From: Phytoseiulus persimilis
Lineage: Eukaryota > Arthropoda > Arachnida > Mesostigmata > Phytoseiidae
Direction of reading: 5' to 3'
DNA: 64,000 nt
NCBI GenBank assembly: GCA_037576195.1
Contig: CM075104.1
Span: forward strand, 12,850,211-12,914,210
This document shows, piece after piece, positions 61,897-64,000 of the stretch. The position numbers were made by a program, and so were the translations under genes. The notes below the pieces were generated by a model, which was not told the origin of the DNA, searched no databases, and worked only from the letters and a program-made list of their open reading frames with translations. The number at the start of each line of letters is the position of its first letter. Positions within the stretch are counted from its first letter, which is position 1.

Positions 61897-62859
61897 ACTC
61901 TTTTCCCGGAACCACCGAGAGGGACCATGATCGAACTTTGATTCAAGTTCGGGTCGACTGAAGCCGGCGAATGCTCATCCCAGCAGGAGGTCCGTCCATC
62001 CGCTGCGCATCAGTTTGACTCCGTTTCTAGAGATAGACTTCCTTGTATTCTTCTCTCTGACCACTCACTCTACGCATATTCACTCAAACACTGTTGTGCA
62101 GCCAGCCTGTCTCGTGCAGAAGATCGTCGGGCGGCTACGGAACGCATCATGCGTTGCGATGGAAGTGCTCATAGTGTTCCGCTGTGGATCGAAGTGCACA
62201 AAGCACAGCGACCTGCTATGTAAGAGTCATGTCCTGAGAAGTCGTCAAATGCTCTCGGTGACCGGGATGGGAAGATGCCTAAAGCTCATCGATCCCGTAA
62301 AGCACCACGCTGCTCATCGCGTTCGATTCTTCTCGGATGGAAAATGTTTTGTACAAACGTTCATCTTGGGCCTTCAGAAGTGACGAGTGACGGGCATTCC
62401 AATCCAATTGTCGCACCCTGTATGATAAATTTTTCGAGAGCTGACCAGGGAAAATGAGCGGATAGCAGAAAACTGCATGTTAATTCTTCCTTGTAGGAGC
62501 AGCTATCACCCGGAAAAATAGTCGGCGGCTGACCGGACCCTTGTCAACGTATGGAGTCGAAAATATTTCTCCTCACGTGGCTTGTCGAGGTGGCTGCGCG
62601 ATTTCAATAAACCACCTCCAGCAGACACTGAGTGTTCCATGACACTGTTCTGCGACAATTAGGGAACTCCAGCGTCGAGCAAGCGTTCTATCAGCGTTGA
62701 GCAAGCGCACCAAGCCAACTGATCCTCGTCATCACTCCGTGCGGGAAATTATCGGAAACGTCTTCATATTCATGGATTTCTGATGTTAGGACAACCGGAA
62801 AGAGTGCACAAACTTTTATCAGCATATCCACAGGACATAGAAATAGGCAAGGCTGTCCC

Positions 62860-63064
62860 CACGCCCCAAGTTACCTCGGCTCATCCATACGAGCTCCGCT
62901 GCGCATCCTGTTCTCCTTCGAGGCCAAATGGGCTTGTTCCGACGTACGGCTCATCTTGCAATGTTCTCCAAGGCATTCAGGGGCGATGCCGAAGGAGCAG
63001 GTCTGAACCACGTCTCTTCACGGGAGTCAGCGCCTGACTTGATCGTGACCCCTGTGGGACAATA
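62860..63064 (+). CDS. Candidate unnamed exon
   Basis: After an AG the frame reads PRLIHTSSAAHPVLLRGQMG, LFRRTAHLAMFSKAFRGDAE and SRESAPDLIVTPVGQ before TAG. No motif recognised. It may belong with the pieces at 63.3-63.9 kb. Confidence 0.2.
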
Positions 63065-63098
63065 GGGCGATGCGGAATCATCATAACTCGGGAGTCTT

Positions 63099-63115
63099 GG
63101 GGGGGGGGGGGGGGG
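63099..63115 (+). repeat. Poly-G run, 17 bases
   Basis: Seventeen consecutive G, about 35 bases after the stop of the candidate exon ending at 63064. Prone to sequencing length error. Confidence 0.95.
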
Positions 63116-63444
63116 CGAGAACCGTTAGATGAGGAGCTTCTACAGAGAAAGAAGTCTCAGTAATGGCTCAGTTCCAAATCGTACACGATTCTTCGATCTT
63201 GAGTCGATGATCTCACCGTGTCGTTTCCTCGACCCTGCCGTACCCGACGGCAGCCTCCTTGCTAGCGTCTGCCAGGCGCAACTTCCGTGCTGAGTCACAG
63301 CAGCAGTCTGCCCCTACCCGTTGCTACTCCTGGCACGTTCTCGATCCTTCGACGTCCTACATCAATCGATTCTCCTCAAGTACTCGCCAGTGAGAATATG
63401 TTCCGACGGTCATCAGATGTCCCCGGTCGAGCTGGGTCCCTGAG

Positions 63445-63892
63445 GCTTCCTCCCCAACAAACTCACCAAGGACGACTCGTTCCTTAAGGAACCCTGCTCC
63501 ATTGGTGGCCTGTCCTCGGGAAATCAGCAGTTCGTGGAACTCTTAGATCAGATGGAGCTCGAGCTTCGTACGCTACTCATCAAGCTGGGTTTTCGATGGA
63601 TGAAGTTCAAAAAGCTCATTGTTCGTCTTCCTGTCAGCATTGTCCCTCCTTTCACCAACACAATTCTCTTCCATCGAAACACCGAGTGCATATCGTTTCT
63701 GTGAGGGACATCATCAGCATCGATGCGGCCCGAGCTATATCCGGGGCGGGTGAACCAGAGGCTACAGCCCATAGATGCGAAAACCTGACACCGCGAAAAC
63801 TCATTCCAGCAAAACCCCATTACCGCGACAAAATCTGGAGATCGCTCCAAGCGAGGGAAGCTTCTATGCGAGGCGTCGAAATCTTTCATGCT
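63445..63892 (+). CDS. Candidate unnamed exon with an apparent frame change
   Basis: From an AG at 63443-63444 the frame reads FLPNKLTKDDSFLKEPCSIG, QQFVELLDQMELELRTLLIK and FRWMKFKKLIVRLPVSI, to a TGA at 63701. A second frame then looks coding: VRDIISIDAARAISGAGEPE, RKLIPAKPHYRDKIWRSLQ, up to a GTAAGC donor at 63892. An indel, a short intron or decay could explain this. Not recognised. Confidence 0.25.
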
Positions 63893-64000
63893 GTAAGCAG
63901 TGTAGGCTCCACTTGCTGTGTACCCTGTAGATTGATTTGCTGCTCTGGCTATCCGATAATCGTGTCTTCAATTTCTAGTCGAAGATAATCGACGTCTCGT

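Noticed and set aside
63911..63935. Resemblance to the miR-10 start (TACCCTGTAGAT)
   Set aside because: Twelve bases match, but the rest diverges and no complementary arm exists within hairpin distance.
1..64000. CRISPR arrays, bacterial operons, prophage
   Set aside because: No regularly spaced repeats or Shine-Dalgarno-led gene runs; the recognisable genes are spliced animal genes.

Overview
The window is animal DNA. Four spliced or single-exon genes are recognisable: a Yurt/EPB41L5-type FERM protein (minus, about 20.7-22.6 kb), a PRDM8-type PR-domain zinc finger (plus, 38.8-41.4 kb), an F-box protein with a leucine-rich tail (plus, 54.2-56.6 kb) and a Rab33 GTPase (minus, 57.1-58.1 kb). 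A short-intron architecture (most introns 60-650 bases), roughly balanced base composition, an R1-like non-LTR relic and a hAT relic fit an arthropod. A mesostigmatan mite is my best guess from gene size and intron pattern, but nothing in the window proves it.

Layout. 1-20.7 kb has no gene I can name, only one plausible small ORF near 5.9 kb and many imperfect 4-base-period tracts. 20.7-22.6 kb holds the FERM gene, uninterrupted by introns. 25.8-26.3 kb holds a small two-exon membrane-protein gene whose exons join with matching phase. 26.3-36.9 kb is mostly non-coding with a few candidate ORFs. 36.9-38.9 kb (minus) has coding-like pieces I cannot name, next to the first PRDM8 exon. 44.2-46 kb (plus) has another unnamed set of exon-like pieces. 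48.2-49.3 kb is a broken reverse transcriptase relic. 51.27-51.65 kb is a very compact gene for a secreted, possibly amidated peptide, with a TATA box and a polyadenylation signal overlapping the stop codon. 52.08-53.22 kb is a non-autonomous hAT transposon with 8-base target duplications. 54-58.1 kb holds the convergent F-box and Rab33 genes. 58.1-64 kb has several unnamed ORFs, the best being a 192-residue protein at 61.3 kb.

The named genes do unrelated jobs (epithelial polarity, neural or other transcription control, ubiquitin ligase targeting, Golgi/autophagy trafficking), so there is no operon-like logic; this is a normal eukaryotic gene neighbourhood. Exon models were made by hand from reading frames, splice dinucleotides and phase; no alignment or database search was run.
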